Positions 23,355 through 35,945 of a DNA stretch of 64,000 bases are shown piece after piece. Position numbers and translations under genes: made by a program. How positions within the stretch are numbered: the stretch's first letter is position 1; every line of letters begins with the position of its first letter. Source of the stretch: Leptasterias polaris (lineage: Eukaryota; Echinodermata; Asteroidea; Forcipulatida; Asteriidae); NCBI GenBank assembly GCA_037783415.1, contig JAZGTN010000044.1, forward strand, positions 2,737,501-2,801,500. Reading direction: 5' to 3'. A model generated the notes under the pieces. That model saw only the letters and a program-made list of their open reading frames with translations. It searched no databases and was not told where the DNA came from.

Positions 23355-23430
23355 TTGGTGGGGCATTCAGGATGATCGGTTTGATGTCAACACAGCACTG
23401 CGGAAGTTAAATGTAGAATGGCGCCCTCAG
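23355..23430 (-). promoter_or_regulatory. Candidate 5' UTR exon and promoter of LIMS
   Basis: On the minus strand a GC-rich stretch ends at a consensus donor (CACCAA|GTAAGT, exon edge at 23355). Just upstream are ACTTCCG (an ETS-type site), GGGCGCCATT and TTACGTCAA (CRE-like). LIMS needs an upstream non-coding exon, and this is the best candidate I can see. The transcription start is not visible directly. Confidence 0.4.
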
Positions 23431-23797
23431 TGTTGACGTAAGGGCTTCGGAGGCTACGTCCGTCCGTCGTGTGGGTGGGGTGGGGGTGTGGGGAGGCTCG
23501 CTCGTCAGTACATTAGCCCTTCTGACAAAGTCTTATAAAGATTATTCATCTGCCCTGTATTATAGTATTAAAGAATACAAAGGTGGAACTCCTCCAGGGC
23601 TAGATAAGGCGATGGGGATAATAAGCGAAGGGGTCCCAGATGCGGAATGCCATGGAGCTCAGCGACTGAACAGCAAGCAAAAAAGAAAAATATTCTTTGT
23701 GTTGTACTTTTCCCACAGGACTCGCACTAAACGGCGTCTAAAAAGTGCAGTGCAGAGTTCATCAGGGGGCCTACATTTACAATATAACAGCTTTTGA

Positions 23798-25777
23798 ATG
23801 GATGCGGAGGAATGGTCAAAACCTGCAAGACAGAGATCCAAGGTAAGATGAAGTATTATGATAAGCAGTGCTTTTGTCTCAGATTAAACTGAGATTAAAT
23901 AACACACTATGGTGTCAATAAGCCACTGTTCTTATTGCACTAGCCGTAGCCGCATGGAGCCACAGCTGCCAGAAATCATTATTTGTTATTATCCATCATA
24001 CTGTAGCGTAGTCGTCGGAGCGCATGAAACTTAATCAAAACAAGGAACCGAGATTTTAGCTGGCTTTAACTTCAAGCAATGTGTCAATTTAATCAATGTT
24101 CACAATAATTACAAAAATAAGTAAATTACAGGTGGAGACCTAGGCCCTTATGAACAATATACAATAATAACAGCAGCTGCAGTGGTACTGAACAAATGTA
24201 TGGAAAATGTACAGAGGCAATTTATTTGTAGAGTCACTAGTGGCTGGTACAGACTAGAATTTAGGCAAAATAACTGAGTATGAATTAAAATAATGACTTG
24301 AGAAGCACTCTCCAAAGTATTCAAAGTAACTTTCTGTTTTGGTGCAAGCATGCAGTGCACCTATAAAAATTACTGCCCTCCACACACATGATGTTGCCTG
24401 GCCGCACCCAAAAAGCCAACTCACCCTAGCCTAGCTTTCTCTGCCCATAGCTGAAAAACTAAAGAACTAAAGGTGTGTTATTGAATAAAAAGTCTTTGTT
24501 AATAACTGGAGCATGCTTGTGAATTAATGATGTAACTAAACAAAAGGAACTAGACTCGATGGTTGTTGTTACCAAAAGAATGTAGTCGTACAGGTGATGA
24601 TTCAATGCATGAGTACTAACATAAGTTTGATTAAAAGAACCCTAGTTCAAAGGAAAGAATATGGGTGTCTAAGTATTTCCACAAGTCACTGACCTGGACT
24701 AGTCCCCATCTCCCACAAGGGAGGAGGCTGAACCCTGGACCAAACCACAAGTGTTGGTGGGTATTTTCACTTCAATATCATGAAGTCAGGGAACTTGATA
24801 GAACTGACTACGTGAGCCCCCCCCCCCCACGCTCCACGTGCCATTGTTTATGTCGACTTTGCGATCATGAGATCCACTGTTGAATCACTCGAATGCCTAC
24901 TCGTACTCGGCTGGCAAAATACCCCCCCCCCCCCCCTCGAAGTCCATACTCAGAACTCGACTGAAAATAACCTGTAATCGAAGTCATGTACTCGATACTC
25001 GACAGAAAATGCACCCGGACTCGATCATGTAAGTACTACCCACGTGGTCAAAATAATGGTTGTCTTAATTATCTTGTGAAACTTATGCCACTCGGTACCA
25101 AAAGAAGAGCAACTAAATCACTGGGAAAAGTAAGTGAAATTATCTTTCTCTTTCTATCATATAACAAGCACACATTATCATCTAGAAATTAGTATTGAAA
25201 CAAGAATGAACTAAAATAAAGGAAACGTCTTGATATCTAATGTTTGCATTTGTTTATATTGTAAAGTACTCGTACTCATACTCGGAGATCCTGGTACTCA
25301 GCTGTTGTACTCGGTGCTCGGGTATCAGAATTCTCGGTGCTCGGACACTTGAACTCGTTGACCTACTCGATGGACCATGTACTAGTATTCGAGTACCCGT
25401 ACTCAGCAACATAGTACTCCGCAGTATTCGATACCCAACTGAAAAGTTCTTGACTGTACATCACTGCGGAAGAAAATCACTCCAGCCAATTGATCATGTC
25501 ATTTCAAGCGTTGTTAAAACTCCGACCATGCTCCGACCTATTACTAATGGTCTTCAACGTTTCAATTATAGATAATGGCTCTTCTTTCTCTATGCTCTTT
25601 CCAAAGAACTTCGTGTCACCTTGTGGTATGCATGAATCGGTTCTGTATGCCAGTTTGATTTTCAATTCTGTGGGTTGATTGCAGTCAGCCAACTGGGCAC
25701 AAAAAGAACAACGTACATCTAAAGGCCTGCCTGATAAATTCAGCCGTGCACGTCGCTATTTAGAAGGTTTCAATTAG
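23798..25777 (+). CDS. Candidate two-exon gene for a 45-residue basic protein
   Basis: Exon 1 (23798-23842) starts at an ATG directly after an in-frame TGA, encodes MDAEEWSKPARQRSK, and ends AAG|GTAAGA. Exon 2 (25685-25777) follows TTGATTGCAG, continues in phase 0 as SANWAQKEQRTSK and on to RRYLEGFN, then TAG. An AATAAA lies 95 bp downstream at 25872-25877. The product is small, highly charged and lacks a signal or membrane segment. I do not recognise it. The start lies about 370 bp from the likely LIMS promoter and runs away from it, so the two genes may share a bidirectional promoter. Matched splice phase, donor, acceptor and poly(A) signal support it. Additional internal exons, or chance, remain possible. 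Confidence 0.4.
24885..25435 (+). repeat. Degenerate ACTCG-rich repeat in two blocks
   Basis: TACTCG and GGTACTCG words recur at 24885-25025 and again at 25262-25435, around a 240-bp segment without them. A related fragment with GTCATGTGCTCGATACTCG lies at about 37465-37515. This may be a transposon with repetitive ends. Confidence 0.55.
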
Positions 25778-25877
25778 GACTTATTCCCCTTTCTGATTGG
25801 AAGATCAAGGTAGTCTCAAATTCGAGATACTTATCTTGTGAACCGTGAGTCTGACGACGTGTATTCGACTTAATAAA

Positions 25878-27350
25878 ATAATATCTAATGGATACCCATG
25901 GGACTTGCAAGGGTGTCATTTTGGGTTGTGAGTTAATTTTTGTCGCTGCTTGATGATTGTTCTACACGACCTCGGTTATAAAATGTCATCTGTTACTGTT
26001 TCCTTTCTGGTCATTCAATAATGGTTTGATCAGCCGTGAATGCAAAGCTCTCTGCAGTTTTTAGTGCCTGCAGTGGAGACTGTTAATATTTTTCATTCAA
26101 TATTTTCCACTTCGACTTATTTTTATTTTTTTGTGTGACAACTGCAATTCGTGTTGTAAATAATTTTGAATGTTATTGTTGTTTCTGTTGTTGAACGTTG
26201 CTGCTGCTGCTGTTGTTGTTCAAATTGTAACAGGAGAGTAAAAAAGATGAGAAAAATGAAATTAGGTGTTGCAAACTGCTAATACCAACCAGAAGTACCT
26301 TAAAGGGTAATAAATACAAATGAAAGTTAATGGCCTGATGTTCAGGCATTAAGAGGATAAGTAACTACAATATATTGTTGTACTGTTGTTTTAGTAACTC
26401 AAATGGAATCCACTTAACTTAATCCAAATAAAATTGTGTCAACCTTTAAAACCTTTAAAATTTTGGTTTAATTGAGGGTAGACACGCAATATAAACAATA
26501 TTGGTCTGTGTTGTGAAGGACTGGTGTACAACGCCTCGAGTGTTTACCACCGTATTTATTTAAAACATTTCCTTTGTATAGGCCTACACATTTTCAAACT
26601 CGAGGTCCTTTTTTCCCATACAACAAAATAAACAATTGAATATAATATATATAATTGAAGCACGTAATTGCATACAATTTGCTTCAGACTGCATTTGTTT
26701 CTCAAACACAATCTGTACTGAACATTAATTTCTGGTTTTGATTGATTGGAATATTTATTTCATACAATCTAAACAAATCACCATAAAACATAGTAGTAGC
26801 AAAACAACCTATTAGAGCTGTTTATTAAGAATGCCACTGTTTTCGATACTCTTCAAGTGCCATTTGCGGGGGTCATATTCTAAGCACGTTCGATGACGTC
26901 ATATTCCAAATGTAAGGTCTGTACATTTTTGTACAGGGATTGTTTAGTTCGTCCCTGAATTATGAAGATATTTAATCAAAATGGCATTGGATTTGACATT
27001 CTGACACTGACGCAAAACAAAATGAAATAAAATAAAATAAATTGTGTTGATGTTCAATGACGTCATATTTTATATCAAATTTCGCTCACAAAGGGGATCA
27101 AATAAAATGACATTTTACACCGTTTTAACGTGGGGTTGGAGATTGTAATTTATCCCCAACTTTCACGAGGACTCAAACTTTTTGAAAATGAGTGCATCCC
27201 GCAAAACTGAATTTGACCTTGGAGCCTCAAACGCGGACCAAAAGCGTGCGTCGGTTGCCGCGATAAGTAAGCCAGCATAAGAACGTGCACAAAATACTTG
27301 ACACAATAATTTGTGTTTTTCGGTTCACTGAACCGACATTTTGCAAGGTT
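25878..27350. other. No gene seen
   Basis: AT-rich sequence with a GTTGTTGCTGCTGCTGTTGTTG run near 26190. I see no exon, RNA gene or clear element. Confidence 0.4.
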
Positions 27351-27356
27351 AGATGG

Positions 27357-27812
27357 TACGGAAGCGTAATGCCACCAGATCCACTGTTATCGTGTACGTA
27401 CATAGTAATTATCTTGTTTGTACATAACAGTTATCGTGTACGTAAAAGTTATTGTACCAATACATGTACATGATAATTGTCATGTACATACACAATAACT
27501 ATCGTGTACATACATAGTAACTTTACATTTATGTGTACGTACACGATAACGTTCGTGTACGTACACGATTACTTTCGTGTACATACATGGTAACTTTACA
27601 TTTATCGTGTACGTACACGATAACTATCGCATGTACATACATGGTAACTTTACATTTATCGTGTACGTACACGATAACTATCGCATGTACATACATGATA
27701 ACTTTAGACTTATCGTGTGCGTACACGATTGTTGTGTGCGTACAGGATATGAAAGTTATCGTACGCACTTGTTATAAAGCTATCGTGCGTGGCGGCACTT
27801 TACGCTTCCGTA
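27357..27812. mobile_element. Palindrome-rich MITE, 456 bp
   Basis: AGATGG is directly repeated at both borders (27351-27356, 27813-27818). The ends TACGGAAGCGTAA and TTACGCTTCCGTA are perfect inverted repeats. The interior has about 2.5 copies of a 54-bp unit plus variants, each holding the palindrome CGTGTACGTACACG followed by ATAAC. Frames through it (27529-27832) owe their openness to the 54-bp period. Confidence 0.8.
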
Positions 27813-28439
27813 AGATGGTGTGTTTATACTGAAAACCAAAAGCTTTTATACAACATTTTAAAAAACAATGATGTATTATCTTCTGTACAGATCAATCAAT
27901 GAATCTGTACATTGTTTATTATCGCATTTAATTATAGTTTTCAAAAAGTTTATCATCCTTCCAAAATGTTTATTGAACCAAATATATCATTGTGTGGCAT
28001 CGATGATGCGTTAATGTCTAAAAGTAAACACGAAGCGAAGAAGCAGGCGATGACTGTACTTCTTGAGTAGTCAGTGTGGATTGATGGAGCAACCTATGAC
28101 AGCTTAATCACGCCGAGAGTTGTTCTCATGCCGCGTGATCCATTTCAATCAACTGCTTGAAGCTTGAATTGCCCTCGTCTTGATAAAGAGGGCAACGCTA
28201 TCGTTTTGTTTTGTTTTGGGTGTTTTTCACAAACATTCCAAAATGGCTGCCATTGCTCGTTATGCTACCCATGTTTTATTTTTTCAAAGGACAAAAATAC
28301 GATGGCCCTACAATGGCCATGCAATCTGTGATTTCACACGTTTACAAAAGATCGAGCCACAGAGCTCTCGACTTCCTGGATGCACAATTTATAGGCATAC
28401 AGCTCAATGGAAAAAAAACCCCAATAATAAATCTGATTT

Positions 28440-28690
28440 TTTTATGGAGACTGCACTGTTTTTAATCAACTTTTGATATGAAGAAAAGGGCACACCTCAA
28501 AACTATTTCAGTTTTTTTTTGGTAACGCTTGAATTAAGTATCTCGCCTGCCAAAAAGGCTTTGGAATGTACAACATCACACTCTTTTTGTAAACGCAGAT
28601 TACATGGTGTATAGCCCGATATCTTTCTCATGAGACACTCCAATTATGTGCAGAGTTACCGTCAAAGTCAAACTAAATTCCATCACCTAA
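28440..28690 (+). repeat. Dispersed repeat, copy 1
   Basis: It shares the order TATGGAGA, CAACTTTTGAT, GGGCACA, TCGCCTGCC and GGAATGTACA with 61855-62100. Frames beginning near the ATGGCTGCC at 28242 end inside it and are not supported as genes. Confidence 0.5.
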
Positions 28691-29929
28691 ACTTGCCGTT
28701 GTTTGAATGCCACTGCCGATATTAGCACAAACTCATTGATATGTACAGTACATTACGAAAGCGGTTTCTAACTTTACAAAGGCTTTCTTTTTCATAATAT
28801 GAGATAGACTCTTGAAATAATGGGCTTTTGACAGTGACGTATACACCGGATGTTTCACTCGTTTTTTTTCATGGCCCCTTAATACCCAGTCTATAATATT
28901 ATACAGAATTCAAAACAGGTCAAGGCCTTAAATCATCCACGCAGACTGAGTCCACGAGACTCCTCCCTTATTCAAGTTCCCAGATCAATACACCCGTTGG
29001 GTCATTGCAGCTTTTGCCATGCTGGGCCTTACTTTCTGGCATAGTCTCCCACTTTCCCTTTGTCAAGCCTCGTCAGCCAGTTCTTTAAAGGACAGCCTAA
29101 ACTATATTTTGTTCACACTTTTATCCAAACATCATATTTTCAGCTTGTCGTTTTTGCATACAGCTGAGCGCCATGAGCAAAAATCAAAGGGCGGCAAAGG
29201 ATTGATTTATAGGGGGCTATTTAATTCCTTTAAACATTATTATGAGTATTATTATTTGTTTCTCATGGGGGGAGGCATATAAAAATGATATAGTATGAGC
29301 GGGAAGGGAGGGGGCGGGGCTTCCCCTCTGGTTACACAACTGAAGTAGATGCAAATTCAATCCGTTACGGAACTATATGCCACTCAGTGTGTTATGCATT
29401 ATAAACATGTTCTGCGGGATGTTCTTAATGGGTTTCAAACCGTTCTTCTCAGAATGTAATCCTGTTCATCAAGGCGTGAACGAAAATACAAAAAGAAGAG
29501 TGTCTATTTTCTGAAAGGAAATATCTGGAAAAGAAAACCTTCCGTTTTTAAACACTCCACTGGGGAGTTATGCTTGAAAGATGTTGTCATAATCATTTGC
29601 TCCAAAAGTCACATAGCTCCCTTCACTGCTGCATGACGTCCGAGAAATATTGGCCCTTCCCTAGGAAATTTTTCAGTCGACTTTTCTTGAAATCAGTCAC
29701 AAAATTTGTAAAGTAAAGTTTCCCTTTCTCGCATTTTTAAATTGTATTTTGGGGGGAATTTTCTCGACTTCTTAGTCGCTCATTCGATTGCAATATTTTG
29801 CACAAAAGCTTCGAACAATTTGCCCATGTTATACTAAGTTACCGCGGTGTTTAAGACCGTACAAGTCAATCGTTCGAAGTGATTTTTGGATAGAAATTGT
29901 GGCGCGCAAATGCTGTTCAACTCTTGTTA
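28691..29929. other. No gene seen
   Basis: I find no credible exon here. A poly-purine stretch lies near 29300-29320. Confidence 0.4.
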
Positions 29930-30421
29930 AGGCCTAAAAAAAATAATAAATTGTTATGTTGGCGTAACGGGCCAGAAAAAATAGGGTAGGTAGGTAGGGT
30001 TTTTATTTTATTTTTAATTTTTTTTTATATTTTATAGTCTAGGTATAGGATAGGATAGGTAGGACATTCCAGTAATATAAGCCTTCAGTGTTTAAATGGC
30101 CTAGATTTTGGGAAATCTTTCCCATCATCTAAAAACTTGTTGCAGACTGGTTGAACGAGACTATACATGCATAAAAGTACTATCAGCCAGTGACGATCTT
30201 CTGCATGTTGTGCAAAAAAATGTGCACTCCAAAGTACAATGAATGCTATGGCCATACAATTGAAGAAAAACAGAGAGAAACGGTTTCAAACGTATTTATA
30301 ACTGATTTATAGACTTTAATTAGTAAATTTCTTCCCTTGAAAAAATATAAATATCTAGGGTAGGCCCCTGTTTTAGGGTAGGTCGGGTTACGCCAACATA
30401 ACAATTTTTTTTAAAGGCCTA
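29930..30421. mobile_element. MITE with TTGTTATGTTGGCGTAAC ends
   Basis: AGGCCTAAAAAAAA, then AATTGTTATGTTGGCGTAAC, at the left is inverted at the right (GTTACGCCAACATAACAATT, then TTTTTTTAAAGGCCT). TA borders both ends. GGGTAGGTAGG words lie next to the ends. It is non-coding. Confidence 0.75.
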
Positions 30422-32944
30422 ATGCCTTAGATAAATAGAGCACATCTTTCAAATATTGTTCATGCATGCAGGGAAAGTAATAACGTTCAATGTATACATA
30501 AATTTCTGTAAAAAGTAGTTCGTCCGTTATTTATTTGGTCTTTTCAAACAAGTGCCGCTCGAATTTCACCAATGCATTCCCGTACTAAAAGAAGTATTGT
30601 GATTATTATTTTCGGGAAGCTGATTCAATATCCCAATCGCCACCCCCACATCACCGAAATTGTGCACTCAAATCGACTATCCAATTCTTTTCGTATGATA
30701 TTTGAGTGATAAAGTTAAAATATAGTTTTACCAAAATTACATTTGCATCGATCAAATCTACCTATACTGACAAGTTAGCATATATAATTTGTTCTTTTCG
30801 AGGTAAAGTTGGTTTGTCTTGGAGCGCAGTAAAAGCAATGCTGAATGCCGTTAAAAATATGTCAATTCATGTTTTTTATATTTTTTATTGCAATTTCTTT
30901 CTAAAGATATAAGGCCTACCTCAAGTTGGCAGACTGTTTTAAGACAACAATGACCTTTCTAATACGAATATTGAACACGATATTGATTCTTACTTCATAA
31001 CTTTACTTCACCTTGTACGTATTAAGCTTGATCCATTCCCCCGAGGTCACGAGTAAAAGAATTCCTATTTCAAAACATTGAAGAGAAAGCAGGAAATCAC
31101 AGGCATTGCAATTAGCATGTAAGACTATAATGAGTACTGGTCACGTATTGTGGTTAGATAAAATGTGACTGGTACGCACGGATAGGCTTATTAGCTTTTA
31201 TGCGCAAACAGGCTTGACCTTACAGCCTTTTGAAAAATTTGCTTTTATAATCCAAGCAGACGTGGAATATATCATGGAGAGACATGTGCTTTGTCTAGTT
31301 TTCTCATGGTCAAGTTTAAGGATAGGGGCTTTGCGCGAACTTCAACCAACAAAAGGGTCTTAGATAAAAAGTTGAGAATTGGTGCCCTCTGTTTTCCAAC
31401 CATACGGGATCATGTTTGGTCTAACGGCAGACTCAAGAAAACTCGTTTAGGAACAAAAACTCTGTGTTCAAGTAAACTATTACCCTTAAGGAAGGGAGTA
31501 ACCCCAGTAATTACACAAATTCAGGAAGCCAAAAACTTTGATTGGCTGGGAAGGGATGTTGGAAACCTCAGAACCAAGCACAGGCTGGCATGTAAGAAAT
31601 CTGGAAGCCTGCCAAATAGAATAGATGGCTCCACTTTATCAGAGGGTTAAAATCAGGGTAACTCTGAATTTCTGTACAATTTTGTTCGCGAAGTATATGA
31701 GTGGAAACTTTTAATACAATCCCTCAAAAAAGAAAGAGAGAAGAAAAGAAAAAACTGCATAACTCTGGGGCATGATCTCCCTCTTAGATATGTGGAATGG
31801 TCCAGCCAAGAATATCAAGGACTTTTACTCCCCTAGTGCATTGCACTTTGGAGAAAAAAGCGAAATAAATCAAATGTGCTGAAAATTATTACCGAATCTC
31901 AATTCCTTCACACAGACAAAAAAGTGTACATGTTGTGTAAAAGTTTACAAGTTTGCAATGTTGTAGACGAACCTCCTAATTGTTTGGTAAAGTTTAACAT
32001 AATGCGGGTTGGTTAAAGGTTTTCATAAACATTATGTAAATTTTTACGTTAAAAATCAGTAAAGATCTAGTTTACCTATTTTCTATGTAAACATGAGTTA
32101 AGTATGTAATCTTTACACAATACCTGACAACCGAACCAGACGATCACTTGTAAGGCATTTTACCCATTTGACGAAGTTACAGAGCCACGGTGACCTGCGC
32201 ACTGCAGTGTAGAGTATTATTGCATACATGAAGTTAACCGACCTTCCCATTGTTGATAAACAAAGTGCTCCGGTTGGCATGGAAGGCCGAATGTTAGCAA
32301 AACATTCAATCGTGTTAACAAATGTTGTGACCAAATTCAACATTTCTGTAAAAATTCATGAACTGAAATACCTTCCATGATTGGTTGATTTGATTCCAAC
32401 AAATTCAACACTATTTTTGAATATTTGTGTAACATTGCTACAAAACTATGGGTATCTGTTTGTGATTTGCAGTTTGGCTTTCAATAGTTTTCCAACCTCG
32501 GTTGGCAAAAAACCGGCTGTGACGTTGCAATAGAAAGGTCTACATTGACAAAAGTCTGAGTACTCATCACTCAGTGTATGCTCACTAATAAGGCGTGAAT
32601 CCCATTTGCCCCATTTTAAAAGTGTATGTCTGTGGTCACAACGAATCATTAAACGTGTGCATTGTCTCGACGACAGACCACGTGGTGTGATTAGATAGAT
32701 TTGATACAGCATAAAGTATTCACTCACTTAAAACTGTGCGCAAGGACCCTACTGTAGCTGACAGTACAAAATCACTAATAAGGTAATAACTAATAATTTG
32801 TTAATCAAATATTTTTATTACCTGTATAGTTTATCCACATATCTACGCAAACAATCAGTGCATTTTTCACTTGTCTGATGAGACACTTCGTTCAGCCTGT
32901 TCAGTGATTACTTGACCCCACAGCTTATGTTCACAAATCTCTGG
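30422..32944. other. No gene supported
   Basis: The longest frame (31291-31650, 119 codons) has no domain I recognise, no clear splice context and no relatives in the window. The sequence is otherwise plain. Confidence 0.35.
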
Positions 32945-33370
32945 ACGGGGTCATACTGTAAAAAAAACCAGCTAGCCTCCCGGGATGAAGTGATTTTTTT
33001 CAATTTGTTTTCTAATGATTGGTATCTTTTTTTATACCTCAGATTAGAAAGACAAGAAGACTTTAAAAGATATATTTGATTGGTGCAAACAGTGAGTTTT
33101 CCCTTATGACTGTTGGCTATACTGATGCTCTTTTGATTAGCGCTGCAATCTCTTGGGTCATACTGTAAAAACAAAACCCAGCCAGCCTCCCGAGATAATA
33201 TCGTATTTTTTGTCAATTTTGTATTTATTTCTTTTTATGATTGATAAATACACACTCTCAGAAGAGTACGATGATGCAAACAATGTTTTTGATTCGTGCA
33301 AACAGTGCCTTGTCCTTGTGACTGTTGGTTACAGATGCCCTGAGGATTATGTACCGTAATTTGATAAGAG
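32945..33370 (+). repeat. Diverged tandem duplication of about 212 bp
   Basis: GTCATACTGTAAAAA, CCAGC[TC]AGCCTCCCG, GTGCAAACAGTG and CTTATGACTGTTGG occur in the same order in two adjacent units, with clear divergence between them. Confidence 0.6.
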
Positions 33371-35170
33371 CTCGCAGGGTTTTAATGAAACATTTCAACT
33401 TTTACTATAGGAGATTCGGCATTAACAATAACAGCAGCGTTAAACAGAACATAAAGGATACTATTATGTACATCACAAATGTCCTTTCATTTTGGATTTA
33501 CCTATTTCTGGGTCATTTCGACACTGATTCCAGTTCATACCGACCCAGAAATTGGTCCGGCCCTTCGGGAACCGGCAGTTATTGGGGTGTATAGTGTCTC
33601 AAAGCGCTTATTGATAAAGACATGTAATAAATTGTAATTTTTGAGTTATTGGATATCCATTTATATAACACATTGTAAAGGGTTCTATAATGTGCTGCTG
33701 CTGCACCCAAACCAAACAGTGCACTCCTCTAGTGTCCACCATCTATCTCTAAAAGACTTCTCTTCCATAAGCCAATGATGCAATAATCCGAACCAAAAGG
33801 GGGAAATAATGCGAAACTAATAACCATTTTACAAGTTGATGGTTCTGCCAGGCCATTTTAATTACAAAATCCCTTTTAAGTTGATGATGGAGTTCAATAT
33901 TAGTTGGCATTTTGTGCAAAATGCATACTGGCTTTCCCTTCAATTTTTTGCAAAATGCACATAAATTATAGGCTTCTCTTCCATTAGCCATCAGTCGTCC
34001 AAAAAACAGTGCAATTTGATTTCAATGTGTATTCAGTCATTCAAACGGTTGGTTAGTTCATTTAATTGTCAGATACACTATGGAATGAAGTCGGTCTAAA
34101 GAGGTCGCGTGTGTTATGTAGCCTAATGCACGTGAAATAACAGGACATTTATTTTTGAAGAGGAGCTTGAAGGTCAAAATTGAGTGCTGTAATGCACACA
34201 TTTTCCAGTAAGTAGAGTCCTCATGAAATTTGGGGAAAAGTCTCTGTCCTAACGTTAAAATTGTGTAAAATATCATTTTATGTGATACACTTTCAGAGCA
34301 AAATTTGAAACATGACGTCATCGGACAGCAAACACAAATGATTCTGTTCTTTCCAACGAGGAATTTCTGAGAAAGGGGAGCTTAAATTACTTGCCGTTCG
34401 AATAGAATATCGTCAGAATCCAGGAGTTAATTGAAAATTATCCGTGCACAACTTTACAACCCACATATTTGAAATTTGACGTCATCGAACCCTTTGGGAT
34501 TCTGTGCCTGTTACCAAGTTCGCGTGCCCAGTGTTTTCTTGCATGGTTAGCTGAATATTGCACCACAGCACCCCGTGGAACCCTTAAGGTGCCACAGGTG
34601 GGTACCGGGGTATCATAGTCTAAAAATATAGGCCTACTTGTCTTTAAAACATAGATATCAATAATTATTGCCAAGGTTTGAGATAACTATATATAAACCG
34701 CTATATTAGAATTGGTTATTATTAGTCCTATTATATAATGTGCATACTTCTTATTTGCCAATTTCATTTATTCTCACAACAAAACTATTCCTATTGTCGG
34801 TTTTGCATTGTAATTTCGTAACCGTTCTAGTTGTTTTAAAATGAGTGCAGATTGCCGCAAGGTTGAGTAAAGCATCCAGAAATAATATGTCTGGTAACCG
34901 TGCGCATGTGCAGTTAATCTGCAGTATTGTTTGGGGAAATCACTTGCGTGGCTGTTAACCATTCAGATGGTTTCCATCACATGTGCTTTGGTTGCAAAAA
35001 ATGACAAGCGTTTTCCGTGACGGGACCGATGTGTGCCGAGTACAGCATTGGGATTTAAGTGGTTTTCGACACATCGCTGTCACATAAGACTTCGGGGGGT
35101 TGTCAGTTGCGTGTCTTATTGCAAATCTGTCCACGAAGAGTGGAACAATCTTCGTTTGCGGATCATGTTG
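33371..35170. other. No gene seen
   Basis: A short GACCCAGAAATTGGTCCGG-type repeat lies at 33506-33580. The rest shows no supported feature. Confidence 0.35.
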
Positions 35171-35175
35171 AGTGA

Positions 35176-35356
35176 ATGATGTCGATGCCGAAACGTGGCC
35201 CGAGCTCGTCACTTCGTAGGGACTGGGGGCTCTCTCGGATCCACGCCCGCACCGTGCTCCTCCTGGTGGTGGTGGGGCGTGTGGCTCGGGGTGGGGGTGA
35301 ACCTGATCTGAACAGACGGATTGGGGGTACCGGACTACGACACGCTGTACCATCAG
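35176..35356 (+). CDS. Candidate first coding exon with a signal-peptide-like start
   Basis: An ATG immediately after an in-frame TGA opens 60 codons that stay open to a donor (TCAG|GTGGGT) in phase 1. The translation has a basic stretch (RRDWGLSRIHAR), a short hydrophobic core (TVLLLVVV) and then a Gly-rich polar segment, as in a long-n-region signal peptide. The segment is unusually GC-rich for the window. The phase would allow splicing to the exon at 49078 (an alternative start of that gene) or to exons I could not find. No function can be given. Confidence 0.35.
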
Positions 35357-35767
35357 GTGGGTTCACATTCAACATTTCTCAATACAGTCGATATTCTAGT
35401 CTTCAAGTTTGATTTCAGACCATTGGGTGCAAACCTTTGATCCGAACCAAATAGCAGCTTAAGTTGCTTAGTTGTTTAAATGAATGAATATGAAACACGT
35501 ACGACACGCCCTTAGAGCAAAAATGGGACAGCACAGCTTCTTCACATTAATCAGAAAGCAGTGCAACACAGCTTTAGACCTAATGTTTTGAATTTGGTGT
35601 TAGGCATTTTGGGTGTACGTTGAGGATCCCATGCCAGCAATACAGTGTGTATACGACCCTTATAAGGGGTTGGGTCATACTTTGGTAATGAGCCTGGATC
35701 TGGATCTGGATCTGGATAATCAATTGGCAACGACTCCTCTGGAGTATCACGCCAATGGGGGTTTGGG

Positions 35768-35945
35768 TCAGTTAGACGTGCTGGCGTAGGGGTGCGTTTT
35801 AAGCCTTTCTTTGAAGGATGGTGTAGAAGGTGCTTTGATGACAGCGGGGGGCAGGGCATTCCAGTCAACAATAGTTTTGGGAAAATAGTTGTTAATAAAA
35901 TGGTTTGTACATATTGTACGCATTCTGTGCGTTTAGTCCGTCTGA
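35768..35945 (-). pseudogene. C-terminal relic of a non-LTR reverse transcriptase
   Basis: On the minus strand the frame reads NYFPKTIVDWNALPP and continues KAPSTPSFKERLKTH before a stop, the typical C-terminal end of LINE reverse transcriptase ORFs. The upstream part (to about 35945) continues only after a frame change. It is a short dead fragment. The longer overlapping frame 35551-35952 is out of register with it. Confidence 0.6.

Noticed and set aside
23471..23797. 108-codon frame upstream of the candidate small gene
   Set aside because: It starts in a GT-rich promoter-like stretch, shows no domain and overlaps the probable 5' UTR of the 23798 gene.
27529..27832. Frames of 66-99 codons over the palindromic MITE
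   Set aside because: They are kept open by the 54-bp period and lie wholly inside a transposon.
28180..28476. 98-codon frame beginning near an ATGGCTGCC
   Set aside because: It runs into a dispersed repeat shared with 61855-62100 and has no domain or splice signals.
31291..31650. 119-codon plus-strand gene
   Set aside because: No recognisable domain, no splice context and no related sequence in the window; its length is within chance for 64 kb.
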